NCBI GenBank assembly: GCA_008000375.1
Contig: SMOI01000273.1
Coordinates: 1-42,050, forward strand
Length of the DNA stretch: 42,050 nucleotides
Direction: 5' to 3'
Origin: Poteriospumella lacustris
Lineage: Eukaryota > Sar > Chrysophyceae > Chromulinales > Dinobryaceae
Shown: positions 10,377 to 20,413 of the stretch, piece after piece
How positions within the stretch are numbered: position 1 is the stretch's first letter
Layout of the letters: every line of letters begins with the position of its first letter
Notes under the pieces: model-generated
The model's database searches: none
What the model was told of the DNA's origin: nothing
Seen by the model: the letters and a program-made list of their open reading frames with translations, nothing else
Translations under genes and position numbers: made by a program

Positions 10377-13300
10377 ATGGAATCGATGACTACGACCTGG
10401 CTGGAGTACATTGAGCAGTTGCGTCTCGCCTGTCGCCGACGAGACGCCTGCGAAGTGAAATTCATTTTGGAGGGCAACCCGCACGTCTTGGCGTACGCGC
10501 AAGACCGTGCGATGCAAGGCATGTTGCCGCAGGGCTCCCCGTTCATCTTGTGCTGTATTCTGGGCTACCACGAGCTGCTCCCGTTGCTGTTTCCGCACCT
10601 CCGCACCCTCGACGAGTCCTACGCCGGCGACACGGCCCTGCACCACGCGGTGTCGCTCGGCCACGAGCGCGTCGTGCGTTTCCTCTTGGCCTATGGAGCG
10701 CGCGTGGACATTGAAAACGAAGAAACGCTGACGGCGTTTGAAGTGGCGGTGCTGCACGGCCACGAGGCGCTCGTGTCGCTGTTTCTCGAATACGGCTACG
10801 GCGAGGACCTCTCGGCGCCGGCCTCGTTGAAGCGGCCCCTGCTCCACCTGCTCCTATCCGACTACAACGACCTGTTTCACGGCCAATCGGCGCGTCACCG
10901 GCACCTCGAAGCGGCGCCGTACCGACCGCGCGTCCTGCGGCTGCTGCTGGCGCACGGCTTCGTCGCCGACCTGTCGCTCGGCGCCCAGCGACAGACGCGG
11001 CGGCTGGCGCAGCAGTTGGACGACCACCAGCTCTCGCCCGTACAGTTGGCGTGCAGCTACGGCGACTACGCGGCGCTGTTGGCGCTGCTGGACGCGGGGC
11101 TCTACGACGGCGACGATTTGTCGGCGGCGCTGCGCGTCATCTGCCGCGTCGCGTACCTCCCGCACAGCGTCGCGATCGCCCAGGCGCTCGTCGAACGCGG
11201 CGCCGACGTCGACACCGTCGCCGACCAGTCGGCGGCGGGGGCGGCCGCAGGGGCAGCGGGGGCCGCGGGGGCCGCGGGGTCGGACACGGCGATGTTCACG
11301 TGTCTGTCGCGCGTCGCGTACCGTTGCGGTTTGTACCGCTCGTCGCTGCCGTTCATCACGCTGCTCCTGCGGCGCGGCGTCGACATCCGCCGGCAGCATC
11401 AATCGATCGCCGCGAGCGACACGTTCGCCGTGTCGGCGTTGGACTTCGCCGTGCAGCGCGGCCTCGTGCCGATCGTCGCGCTGTTTCTGCGCCACCTCGC
11501 CGCCTCCGCCGCCGCCGCCGCAGGCGACACACCGCCACCGCCGCCGCAGCAGCAGCAGCAGCTCGTGGTGAGCCAGGCGCATGCGGCGCCGCCGTCGGCC
11601 GCGGTGTGGTGCAGCGACGAGTGGCGGTTCTGGCTGCGCTGCTTCGACGGCGACGCGGCCGCCGTCCTCGCGACCTTCGCGCACTGGCACCCGGCGGCGC
11701 CCGCGTCGACGGCGGGCGCCCTCGTCCCCTTCGTCCCCACCGCCGCGACCGGCTGCGGGGCGACGCTGTGTCTCCCCACCGCGGCGACGTGTCACGATGT
11801 GTCGCCGGCGCCGCTGCAGTGGCTGCCGCACTCGCCGATCTGCGTCGCCTTCTTCCACCCGCCGCAGCAGCCGCCGCCGGCAGCGGACGGCAGCGGGGAG
11901 ACCGCCGCCACTGCTACGCCGCCGCTGCCCCCGCCGCCGCCACCGCCGCCGCCGCCAGCGCCGCGGCTGTTCACGTGGATCCTGCGCGGCGTCGCGTGGC
12001 TCTGCGACCAGAACCGCGTCGCGGCCTTCGACGCGCTCGTGGCGCACGACGCGTCGCTGGTGGCGCACTACCTCCTCGACGCCGTGCCGCTGCTCAGCCA
12101 CGCGGCGGCCACCGGCGGCGGCGTCGGCGTGCGCAGCCACGTGCACCGCCACCACGACGGCACCTTCGCCCACCCGCTGCTCCTCGCCGCCAACGCCGGC
12201 CACGTCGCGATGGTGCGGCGCTGTCTGCGGCTGCTGCTGCCGCCCATCGCCACCGCTACCGACGGTGACGCGGCGACGACCACCGCGACGGCGGCCGGTG
12301 ACACAGCGACGGCGACGCGGCGGCGGAAACGGTCGGCGTCGGCGGGCGACGCGGCCGCGGAGGCGACGGAAGAGGCGGCCGCGGCGGCGGCGGTGGGTCG
12401 ACGGCGACGACAGCGACGCCGATGCTTCAGCGGTCGCCGGTGGCCGCCGCTGGCGCTGCGCGACGCCGCCCGCGACGACAGCGACGCCGCCGGCGACGGC
12501 GACGGCGACGGTGACGGCGAAGCGGCCGCGGCGCTGGGCGCGTTGGTCCTCGCGCCGCGTCGCGGGTCCGTCGCCTCCGCCGCCGGCTACCGCGAGCGCA
12601 AAGCCGACGACAGCGATGGCGACAGCGACGACAGCGGCGACGGCAGCGGCGACGAGGCGATGGACACCGACGGCGACAGCGACAGCGACAGTGACGGTGA
12701 CCGCTGCGGCGGCGGCGGTGGCGTTGGGCTGTCGCGTCGCGCGGTGGCGATCGCGGCGGAGTACCGCGGCTTCTGCCTGACGCTGCTGCAGACGGCGGCG
12801 CTCAACGGCCACGTCGCCGTGCTCGAGACGCTGCTCGCGCACCCGCAGCGCCCGAGCGCTTGGCCCCGTCGCGGCAGCCTCGGCGAACGGCTCTTCCCCG
12901 CGCACGACGCGTCGGCGCTGACGGATCTGCTCGCGCTGCTCTGTCGCCTGCCGGCGGCCTACGCGCGGCCCGAGGACACCGCCGACGGCGACGGTGGCGG
13001 AGGCGGAGGCGGCGGCGGCGGCGCGTGGGCGACGGGCGTCGTCGCCTGCGTCGAGAGTCTGCTGCGCTTCGGCCACCGTCGCTACGACGGTGGCGGTGGT
13101 GGTGGCGGCGGAGGGGCGTCGTACCTGGCGGCGCTGTGGGACGACGACGCGGCGCTGTTGACGTGTCGCGTGCCGGCGGCGCCCGCGGCGCTGCTCGAGC
13201 GGCTGCTGCGCTTTGGGCTGCCGCTGTGGCCGCCGGGGCGACTGCTGCCGCCGCCTGCGCCGCTGTCGCCGTCGACGGCCCCGCAGCAGCAGCTGCGGCC

Positions 13301-13702
13301 CACGCGGCGCCGTGGTGGCCCAGCGTCCTCGGCGCCGCTGCTGCCGATGCACCGACGCCACCCGCCGCCGCCGCCGCCGCCGCCGGTGCCACCGACCGCG
13401 CGCTGTTCAGTCGCTGGTCGCTGCTGCACGAGGCGGTCGTCTACGAACACGTCGCGGCCGTGCGCGCGCTCTGCCGCGTCGCCCAGCGCCGCGACCAACT
13501 CGCCGCGCTGCTGGCGCCCGCCGCCGGCGACCCGCTCGACGTCGTCGCCTGGGCGCACGCCCGCGCGCCTCGCTCCGACGCGGCGGCGGCCATCGCCGCA
13601 CAGCTCTACGCAGCCCGAGCGGCGCTGCACCACTCCGCCGGTGTCGCCGGTGTCGCCGTCGCTCTGCCGCCGCCGCCGCCGCCGCCACGCGGCTGTACAT
13701 AG
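10377..13702 (+). CDS. Large ankyrin-repeat protein with a 3' frame change
   Basis: The ATG at 10377 begins MESMTTTWLEYIEQL; the frame is open further upstream but without an ATG there. Ankyrin units are clear: GDTALHHAVSLGHERVVRFLL, FEVAVLHGHEALVSLFL, FAHPLLLAANAGHVAMVRR and LLQTAALNGHVAVLETLL, with DYAALLALLDAGL-like degenerate ones between. Inserts are strongly low-complexity: Pro runs, Ala runs, Gln runs and (Asp-Gly)n. Ankyrin-like sequence then continues in another frame from about 13400 (SRWSLLHEAVVYEHVAAVRAL, then DPLDVVAWAHARA) to TAG 13700-13702. The switch lies between 13,260 and 13,411: either an indel in the (CCG)n tract at 13365-13384 or a small intron ending TTCAG at 13410. It is a cytosolic interaction scaffold by family; partner unknown. 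Confidence 0.8.
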
Positions 13703-14052
13703 TCTCCCCCTCAAATCGCTGCATATCTCTCTATCTACTCGCTCAACATGTACATAGCCAACTGATCAGACATTTCAGTCGCAGGGACACCGATCACCGA
13801 ACACGGCGGTTCCCGTTACACGTACAGCAAACTACATCAACCAAAGCTACGCCAAGCTACGCTACGCTACGCTGAGCAGTAGAACAATTCGAACCAATTT
13901 TTTTTACAGAAAATGAAACCGTCGTCACCGACGGACGTTGAAATCAACGGGCCACGCGCCGCCCGCGCCACACCGAGGCACCACTCGCCTCGTGTCGCGC
14001 GGGACAACCCGCGACACACATGCCCCCCCCCCCCTACACGCCAAGGGGCCGC
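13703..14052. other. Convergent 3' region, ankyrin gene and transketolase
   Basis: This is a short gap between convergent genes. It has a CTACG tandem repeat (about 13848-13873), a T8 tract before ACAG (about 13899-13910) and a C10 run near 14025. No gene is seen. Confidence 0.6.
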
Positions 14053-16209
14053 TTAATGCAGGGGAGTCGGGGCCGCGAAATGGGGGCGTTGCAACAGGGA
14101 CGGCGCATGGACCTTTCCGGTGGCGGCGTCGGTGTAGAAGGCGAGCACGTCGCTGCAGCGCTGTACGAGGGTGGGCACGGTGAGGCCGAAGTGCTGGTAG
14201 AGCTTGTCGGCGGGCGCGGACAGGCCGAAGACGCCGTCGATGCCACAGGGCGCGTGGGCATACTTCTGCCAGCCCGTGACGCCGCCGGCTTCGATGCTCA
14301 TGACGGCAGCGCCGGGGGTGAGGACGGAGAGTTGGTACTCGGCGGGCTGCTGGTCGAAGAGTTCGCACGAGACCATCGACACGACGCGCAGATAAAAAGC
14401 GCCGCCGGGGTGCTGCTGGAGGAACGCCTCGGCGACCTTGACGGCCAACGACAGCTCGGTGCCCGTGCCGATGAGGATGAGGTCCGGACGCGTCGTGTTC
14501 GTCGCGCCGGGGAAATCGTGCACGACGTAGCCGCCCTGACGCACCATCGCGGCGGAGGTGCCGGCCAGCGTCGGGACGCCCTGACGCGACAACGACAGGA
14601 CCGAGGGGGTGTGGGCGTGTTCCAAGGCGACCTGGTACGCGCCGGCGGTCTCGTTGCCGTCGGCGGGGCGGAAGACGAGCAGATTGGGCATCGCGCGCAG
14701 CGACTGCAGCATCTCGATCGGCTGGTGCGTGGGCCCATCCTCGCCGAGGCCAATCGAGTCGTGCGTCATCACGTAGAGGATACCGAAGCGCGACAACGCC
14801 GAGACACGCACGGCGCCCAACGCGTAGCCGATGAAGTTCAAAAAGGTGGCGCAGTACGGACGCAGGCCGCCGTGGGCGAAGAGGCCGTTGCAGATGGCGG
14901 CCATGCCGTGCTCACGGACACCGAAGCGAATGTAGCGTCCGGCGGGGGTAGCGCGTTGGAAGTCGCCGGTGCACTTCAAGAACGTCAAGTTGGACGGCGT
15001 CAGGTCCGCCGAGCCGCCGATGAGCTCGGGCAGCAGCGGCGCGATGAAATTGAGCATTTCCTCGGAGCGGTTCCGTGTCGCGACGGCCTTCGCGTCGGCA
15101 GAGGAATACGAGGGGAAATTGACGTGGGAGAAGTCCGGCAAGCGGCCGTCGATGCGGCGTTGAAGCTCGGTGGCCAACTCGGGATGGACGCCGGCGTATT
15201 GGGCGATGAGCTGGTTCCAGGCGGCGACGAGGGCCTCGCCCTTCGTCTGCTGCTGGCGGTAGAAGTCGTAGACCTCGGGCTTCACCTCAAAGGACTGGGC
15301 AGGGTCAAAGCCAAAGCGTTGTTTGACCTGGGCGGTATCGTTGGCACCGAGGGGCGCGCCGTGGACGCTGTGCGAGCCGGCTTTGCTGGAGCCGAAACCG
15401 ATCTGCGTGTGCACTTTGATCATCGTCGGGCGATCGCCGTCCAACTTGGCGGTCTCAATGGCCGCTTGCAACTCGTTCAAGTCATTGCCATCGTGCACGG
15501 TCAACACCTGCCAACCGTACGCCTCGTAGCGTTTGCCGACGTCTTCGGTGAACGACAACGACGTGTCGCCGTCGATGGTGATTTTGTTGTCGTCGTAGCA
15601 GACGATCAACTTGCCCAAGCCCAAGTGGCCAGCCAACGACGAGGCCTCCGAGGAGACGCCTTCTTGCAAGCAGCCATCACCACAGATCACGTAGGTGTAG
15701 TGGTCGACGAGGTTGAAGCCGTCGCGGTTGAAGTGCGCCGCCAAGTGCTTCTCGGCGATCGCCAAGCCCACCGCGTTGGAGATGCCCTGACCCAAGGGGC
15801 CCGTCGACACTTCCACACCCGCGGTCATGAAGTTCTCGGGGTGACCGGGCGTCAAGGAGCCCAACTGGCGGAAGCGCTTCAACTCTTCGATGTCCAAGGG
15901 GTAGCCAGTCAAGTGCAACATCGCGTACAGCAAGGCACACGCGTGACCGTTCGACAACACGAAGCGATCACGGTTGAACCACTTAGGATGAGTAGGCGCG
16001 TAGTTCATCACCGAGCCGAAGAGCATGTGGGCAATGGGTGCGCAGCCCATGGGAGCACCAGGGTGACCCGAGTTGGCCTTCTCAACCATATCCACCGCCA
16101 AGGTACGAATGTTGTTGACGCAGGTCTGTTCTTGCTCGAACGACAAGCCACGATTGCGCTTAGGTGCAGGTGGCACAGGAGGAGAGGATGCAGCACGCTT
16201 CTCAGCCAT
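14053..16209 (-). CDS. Transketolase
   Basis: One uninterrupted frame of 718 residues, starting MAEKRAASSPP and ending TPLH. It moves two-carbon ketol units between sugar phosphates in the non-oxidative pentose phosphate pathway, using thiamine diphosphate. Visible signatures are SGHPGAPMG (residues ~47-55), the thiamine-diphosphate/Mg motif ICGDGCLQEG with the partner Asn near 208, TGPLGQGISNAVG, the Glu-His pair in REHGMAAI, and THDSIGLGEDGPTHQPIE. Full length for the family, with all three domains. The N-terminal ~20 residues are basic and proline-rich with no obvious targeting signal, so a cytosolic location is likely. No intron is needed. Confidence 0.96.
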   Translation of the reverse strand: MAEKRAASSPPVPPAPKRNRGLSFEQEQTCVNNIRTLAVDMVEKANSGHPGAPMGCAPIAHMLFGSVMNYAPTHPKWFNRDRFVLSNGHACALLYAMLHLTGYPLDIEELKRFRQLGSLTPGHPENFMTAGVEVSTGPLGQGISNAVGLAIAEKHLAAHFNRDGFNLVDHYTYVICGDGCLQEGVSSEASSLAGHLGLGKLIVCYDDNKITIDGDTSLSFTEDVGKRYEAYGWQVLTVHDGNDLNELQAAIETAKLDGDRPTMIKVHTQIGFGSSKAGSHSVHGAPLGANDTAQVKQRFGFDPAQSFEVKPEVYDFYRQQQTKGEALVAAWNQLIAQYAGVHPELATELQRRIDGRLPDFSHVNFPSYSSADAKAVATRNRSEEMLNFIAPLLPELIGGSADLTPSNLTFLKCTGDFQRATPAGRYIRFGVREHGMAAICNGLFAHGGLRPYCATFLNFIGYALGAVRVSALSRFGILYVMTHDSIGLGEDGPTHQPIEMLQSLRAMPNLLVFRPADGNETAGAYQVALEHAHTPSVLSLSRQGVPTLAGTSAAMVRQGGYVVHDFPGATNTTRPDLILIGTGTELSLAVKVAEAFLQQHPGGAFYLRVVSMVSCELFDQQPAEYQLSVLTPGAAVMSIEAGGVTGWQKYAHAPCGIDGVFGLSAPADKLYQHFGLTVPTLVQRCSDVLAFYTDAATGKVHAPSLLQRPHFAAPTPLH

Positions 16210-16572
16210 TCTTGATCAACTAACGTTCGGTTACGTGTTACACTTAGAAACAAGTAAATATTTCGAATGTGATTTACCTTTACGACGTTCGCACGAAGGA
16301 ATCTTCAAGGACCGTCAAGCGACCATGCAGGAACACAACACGCCAAGGGAAGAGGATCCATCGTCGTCTTTTCTCTCCGGTTGGCGAAGTTTCTCTTGGA
16401 CGGCGATGGCGGCCGGTCAGATTCTTTGTCGCGGTGTGGGCGGTGCGACTGTGTCGCGCGTTGCAGTTGCACACAGATGCGACACACCGACACACACCAC
16501 TGTACCGACGGATGTGGCGTTTGGTGAGGGGAGGCTCTCCTGCAACACATGACTCCAACCTTTGTTGGGCAC

Positions 16573-16605
<33 letters not shown>
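16573..16605. repeat. (GAT)11 microsatellite
   Basis: Eleven uninterrupted GAT units followed by GGT units, in the 5' flank of transketolase on the minus strand. Confidence 0.95.
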
Positions 16606-16606
<1 letters not shown>

Positions 16607-17078
16607 GTGGTGGTATAGTAGTAGTATTGATCTGGATGGCCCCAGTCGCAGCGGATTCAACGCGGGTCCACAATGAGGCTAGTTATTCCTACTTCGTTGA
16701 GTCAAATGAGGGTGGAGTGGTTGGCGTTTGGTGGTGTTGCAGGGTGGCGAAATAGTGGTCAAATCATAAATTAAAAAAATAAGTCGGTTGAAATCAGAAT
16801 GCGAACTCCAGTCACAGGAACTGAATTCAGTTTTAAATTCCGTTTCCGTTAAACGTCGGGTACAAACGAGTGTTTCACCTACCAGGCAACTTCGGGGCAT
16901 TGATGAGCATCATTCCGGGTTTTGTTTTGTCGGCGGTTATCGAGTTCATGGGACTGCGCCTACCAGGGGATGGCGTCGGCGCGGTCGGGACTTCTTTCGG
17001 CGCAGATCGCGCACCACGGCAACGCGTCGCGCGCGCAGGAGCTGGAGTTCCGCATCAGTTCGCGACAAACGACCCGCC

Positions 17079-17169
17079 CTCGTCTCTCGTCTCTCGTCCC
17101 TCGTCTCTCGTCCCTCGTCTCTCGTCCCTCGTCTCTCGTCCCTCGTCTCTCGTCTCTCGTCTCTCGTGG
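17079..17169. repeat. Seven-base minisatellite, about 12-13 units
   Basis: CTCGTCT and CTCGTCC units alternate almost regularly, giving a 14-base higher-order period in the middle of the array. Confidence 0.9.
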
Positions 17170-17672
17170 CTCTTCGGGTTTTGGTGGATCATGGCGACCT
17201 CTCCTGTTGCGAGGGCAGTAGGACCTGAAAAACAAGAACGAGTCACCGAAAACTATGATAGTATAGATACCGCGCAATTATAAATAGACCGTATAGATAG
17301 GTGGCAAAGCGAACGACACTATACAGTATATCTGGGAAGACAGGCATTTCTGGCGTTCAATACAAGTGATGAAAACTATCATCAAGTACGCCGATATCGT
17401 GTATCAAGCGAAAACGATATGCTGGTCCAATAATAATCAGCAACCAGACCTACGACCGGCGAATCAAAGATGATTAAGGCGAAAATCAAATCTGGATACA
17501 CTGCCGTACCGTGCCCCTAACCCTAATATTCACAAAAGCAAAACGATTCCGTCAAGATATATTGATATCATTGCAGTACAATCATTGCTTTCAGGGATTC
17601 AAACAACATGGCATGCAAGACCGGCTACAAAGACCAATGTGGGCTACGTACGGCTACCAGCTAATCAATGCG

Positions 17673-18040
17673 TACCGGCACGATGCGATCCAGACATGAC
17701 AAAGTCAAAGCTACGTCAACTATTGATAAATGCTGCCAGAAAATATAGACATAAAAACAAACCAAACCTGCCACTCGCAAAAACAAAAAAGAACGATAAA
17801 AAAGAACGATAGAGACTCAAAGCACGAGCCACCGCTCCTGCATCATATGGTCCAACAGCGACCACGGCACTTGCACCATTTGCTTCGTCTCGATGAGAAC
17901 CGGCACGATGCAATACAAAGTCAAAGCTACGCCAACTAATGATAAAGGACAACCGCTACCAGCAACAGCGATTCAATGCGAACCGGCACGATGCGATCCA
18001 GACATGACAAAGTCAAAGCTACGTCAACTATTGATAAATG
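17673..18040. repeat. Interspersed ~55-bp repeat, three copies
   Basis: A unit beginning ACCGGCACGATGC and continuing AAAGTCAAAGCTACGYCAACT then GATAAA occurs at about 17673-17731, 17897-17948 and 17981-18040. Copies 1 and 3 are nearly identical and include GATCCAGACATGAC; copy 2 lacks part of the middle. Together with the 17733-17892 / 18060-18218 duplication this marks repeated local rearrangement just downstream of the SGNH gene. Confidence 0.85.
17817..17892 (-). pseudogene. Relic of the 3' end of the adjacent SGNH-like gene
   Basis: On the minus strand this reads ETKQMVQVPWSLLDHMMQER then four residues and a stop. It is nearly the same as the last ~25 residues of the intact gene at 18144-19715, which end VQVPWSLLDYMMQERSIVL. 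The duplicated block covers 17733-17892 and 18060-18218 including the downstream flank; homology ends abruptly inside the coding sequence. No start or catalytic part remains. Confidence 0.85.
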
Positions 18041-18143
18041 ACCACCGCTACCAGTAATGCTGCCAGAAAATATAAACATAAAAACAAACCAAACCTGCCA
18101 CTCGCAAAAACAAAAAAGAACGATAAAAAAGAACGATAGAGAC

Positions 18144-19715
18144 TCATAGCACGATCGACCGCTCCTGCATCATATAGTCCAACAGCGACCACGGCACTTG
18201 CACTATTTGTTTCGTCTCTGCACGTGCGAATACAGCGTGCATATCCTGGCAGGCTATCTTATCGCCCTGCCGGGTACGGACGATGGGCTTCTTGTAGCCC
18301 GGATACACGTGGAAATACTCAAACGACTTGTTCGACGACGCGGCGGCCCCATCCCCCGACCCGCACACCGACTGCACCTCCTCTTCACTCGCCTGCAAGG
18401 CCTCTTGATCCGACTCCGACACCAGGCGCGCAACCACGCCGTACGGAAACCTTCCCAACGACGTCTGGAAGCTGCGGGGAATGGCGAACGACATCGGAAT
18501 TGCCTGCAAGCGCTTCGGACCAACTCGGCCGACATCGCTCTCGCCCAAGCGAAACAGCTCCAGGAACCCCAGCGTCACATTGCCATGACGCCGCGGCTGG
18601 CCGTTGACGTAGGTGAGGAAATACAAATGCGGAACCACGCCGCTCTCCGTCGCCAATGCCGTGAGGTTGCACAGATGGCGGTCGGTGACAAGGAAGGCCT
18701 CTTGAGAGACGTTGACGAGTGTTTTCCATGTCCGCATCGCCTCTGGCATGGACACGTTTATATGCAGAGCGTGGTTCCGAATACTGATAGGTGTAAATGT
18801 GTCCGTGATCGGGAACAACTGAATGGCGTCGGCTGGTCGCCAGCTCATCGCATTCGTGAACTGCAGCCCGGCCAGCTTGCGACCAGTAGAGGCCGAAATG
18901 CTTCTGTGCACATGCACGCCATCGAGCAAGATGTATCGACAGTCTTCGTAGTGGCCGAAGAACTCTGATTCGACCTCGTAGTTGAAATCGTAAAAACTCA
19001 GTTGCATCTGCTCCGCCAGTGTGGACACCGCCTCGTTGATGGCGACGATCAACGGGAAAGCCGTCTTCACACATCCATCGAGAAGAGGTATATCAAACGC
19101 CGTGCGCAAGGCAATGCGAGTAGTTCGTTCGATCCCCCTCTGTTTCAGAATGCCATATAGTTCGTGCAGGCGCTCCTGGTGACCGCGATAATACCGACTG
19201 ACTGCCTGGTCGAACTCCTTCCTCCCAGGAGTGTTTGCTGGCACGGAGGCGTTCTTAAAGTCATCCACAATCTTCACGAAATCCCACATTGTCGTGTGGA
19301 AGAATACAACATCGGGTGTTTCATTGAACAGACTGAAGTACCGATCGATGGCATATCGCATGCGCTCTGGTGTATTGATAATCATAGTGGGATGACAATA
19401 CTCAAGCGAGTTTTGATGGCTGTATGGGCCGGTTGCGGGACTCCCATATATCATGACTGATGTGAACGATATGTTGTGCTTGTCGAGGTTGCATCGTAAA
19501 CCAGCCTTGTTGTTTTGAAGATATGACAACGATTCGTCTCCCCAAGGCGTTTCCTTTCCACCGAGAGGGCGGCACATTGACTGCACCATGAAGCGATCGT
19601 ACGAATCACCCAAAAAAAGCACATGATAACCGAAGATAAACTCCACAAGAACACCGAGAACGAGAAGGATGCCAAAGAAGACACGGTTTCTGGCGAATGA
19701 AACGATCATGGTCAT
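18144..19715 (-). CDS. Membrane-anchored SGNH / PC-esterase-like hydrolase
   Basis: I start at ATG 19715, giving 523 residues; the frame is open upstream but that part looks non-coding. After MTMIVSFARNR, residues ~13-29 form a hydrophobic signal anchor (FFGILLVLGVLVEFIFG). FLGDSYDRF follows at once, with the nucleophile motif Gly-Asp-Ser (Ser38) and Arg41, as in PC-esterase/TBL-type SGNH proteins. A DGVH motif (Asp265, His268), preceded by YILL, fits the C-terminal catalytic Asp-x-x-His of that group. Between them lie HTTMWDF and a helix around YYRGHQERL. The C-terminal ~250 residues are unassigned. By family it would be a type II membrane esterase or acyltransferase acting on glycans in the secretory pathway; substrate unknown. 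Confidence 0.65.
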   Translation of the reverse strand: MTMIVSFARNRVFFGILLVLGVLVEFIFGYHVLFLGDSYDRFMVQSMCRPLGGKETPWGDESLSYLQNNKAGLRCNLDKHNISFTSVMIYGSPATGPYSHQNSLEYCHPTMIINTPERMRYAIDRYFSLFNETPDVVFFHTTMWDFVKIVDDFKNASVPANTPGRKEFDQAVSRYYRGHQERLHELYGILKQRGIERTTRIALRTAFDIPLLDGCVKTAFPLIVAINEAVSTLAEQMQLSFYDFNYEVESEFFGHYEDCRYILLDGVHVHRSISASTGRKLAGLQFTNAMSWRPADAIQLFPITDTFTPISIRNHALHINVSMPEAMRTWKTLVNVSQEAFLVTDRHLCNLTALATESGVVPHLYFLTYVNGQPRRHGNVTLGFLELFRLGESDVGRVGPKRLQAIPMSFAIPRSFQTSLGRFPYGVVARLVSESDQEALQASEEEVQSVCGSGDGAAASSNKSFEYFHVYPGYKKPIVRTRQGDKIACQDMHAVFARAETKQIVQVPWSLLDYMMQERSIVL

Positions 19716-20110
19716 TCTGATGGGAATCCCGACGCTGCAATTTGGATATGTCCTGAATATATGGCGAACACAGCAAACATTTACGAGTGTTGCCAGAAAT
19801 ATGTTCATGCGCGAAAAATCGTGAACAATCCGGCCAAGTAGAACGTTCCTTTGACGAAGTTTGGGAGGAATTCCTTGAAAATGCGCCACACAATTCAAAT
19901 GTCGCATGTCGCGTCCGTTTGTCGCATCGCATCGCATCGCACTCGCCGGTATACCCACCCGTACATCAGCTTAGGGCCCGACAAGGAGATCTCGTCAAGA
20001 ACCTGCAAAGATCGTTTGCGTTTTTTCACTGGATATTTAACTTTATAACAATCTGAACATATCAATCGATAGCCCTTTTCATTGTTGCACAAAGATGGCG
20101 GTCAGATCAT
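19716..20110. promoter_or_regulatory. 5' flank of the SGNH-like gene
   Basis: The region upstream of ATG 19715 on the minus strand; it is AT-rich and includes a CGCAT tandem repeat (about 19923-19941). An in-frame open stretch reaches about 19958, with an internal ATG near 19808, but shows no domain. Confidence 0.4.
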
Positions 20111-20413
20111 CCCCGCAAAGGAGCGGACACGAGAGACGTCCCAGGAGGGCAGCGGTTGATCAAAGGTGGTGCAGCCGCGAAACGTCCCACGTGGAAAGAT
20201 CCTGGTTGAACGACGCCGCCCCGGAAAACATTTGGGAAGCGAAACGTAAGTTGCTCACGTTCCATTTCGCCAGCGGCTGGTTGAACGCGGACGCACCGGT
20301 GAACATGTGCATCGCACTGACCAGTGACTGCACGTTCCAACGCTCCAACGGCTGGTTGAACACGTGACAGCTGTGGAACATGCCGTCCATGGATTCCACG
20401 TTGCGGACTGATG
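20111..20413 (-). pseudogene. Scrambled partial copy of the FNQPL repeat gene
   Basis: Two separate parts of the adjacent gene are fused here. Bases 20111-20183 match 21083-21155 (encoding the SWDVSRVRSF unit). From 20184 the sequence matches about 21566-21780 (encoding the units from SNVESMDGMF to STWDV), ending in a small deletion near 20408. Identity is nearly complete. The copy sits directly behind the intact gene and in a different frame, so it is not translated as an extension. The stop codon of the intact gene (20414-20416) is formed at the junction. Confidence 0.85.

Larger units (their letters stand above)
16210..17672. other. Repetitive intergenic region
   Basis: Downstream of the transketolase start the sequence becomes AT-richer. 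It contains an 11-unit GAT microsatellite (16573-16605) and a 7-base CTCGTCT/CTCGTCC minisatellite (17079-17169). Around 16870-17070 a GC-rich island resembles coding DNA in composition, but no frame has a recognisable domain. CCCTAACCCTAA at 17514-17525 is a two-unit telomere-like match only. Confidence 0.55.

Noticed and set aside
10854-13361. 835-codon open frame on the minus strand opposite the ankyrin gene
   Set aside because: Arg/Gln-rich shadow produced by GC-rich codons and CCG/GAC repeats; ankyrin motifs are on the other strand.
14020-16215. 731-codon open frame on the plus strand opposite transketolase
   Set aside because: It mirrors a strongly conserved gene with GC-rich third positions, which keeps the antisense frame free of stops. 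The product has no domain.
16860-17080. GC-rich island that looks like a coding fragment
   Set aside because: Three frames are open for a short way but none has a recognisable motif, start or splice partner, so I did not annotate a gene.
17277-17287. TATA-box-like TTATAAATAG
   Set aside because: No gene begins downstream on either strand within a plausible distance.
17514-17525. Telomere-like CCCTAACCCTAA
   Set aside because: Two units only, inside a gene-containing region; no array.
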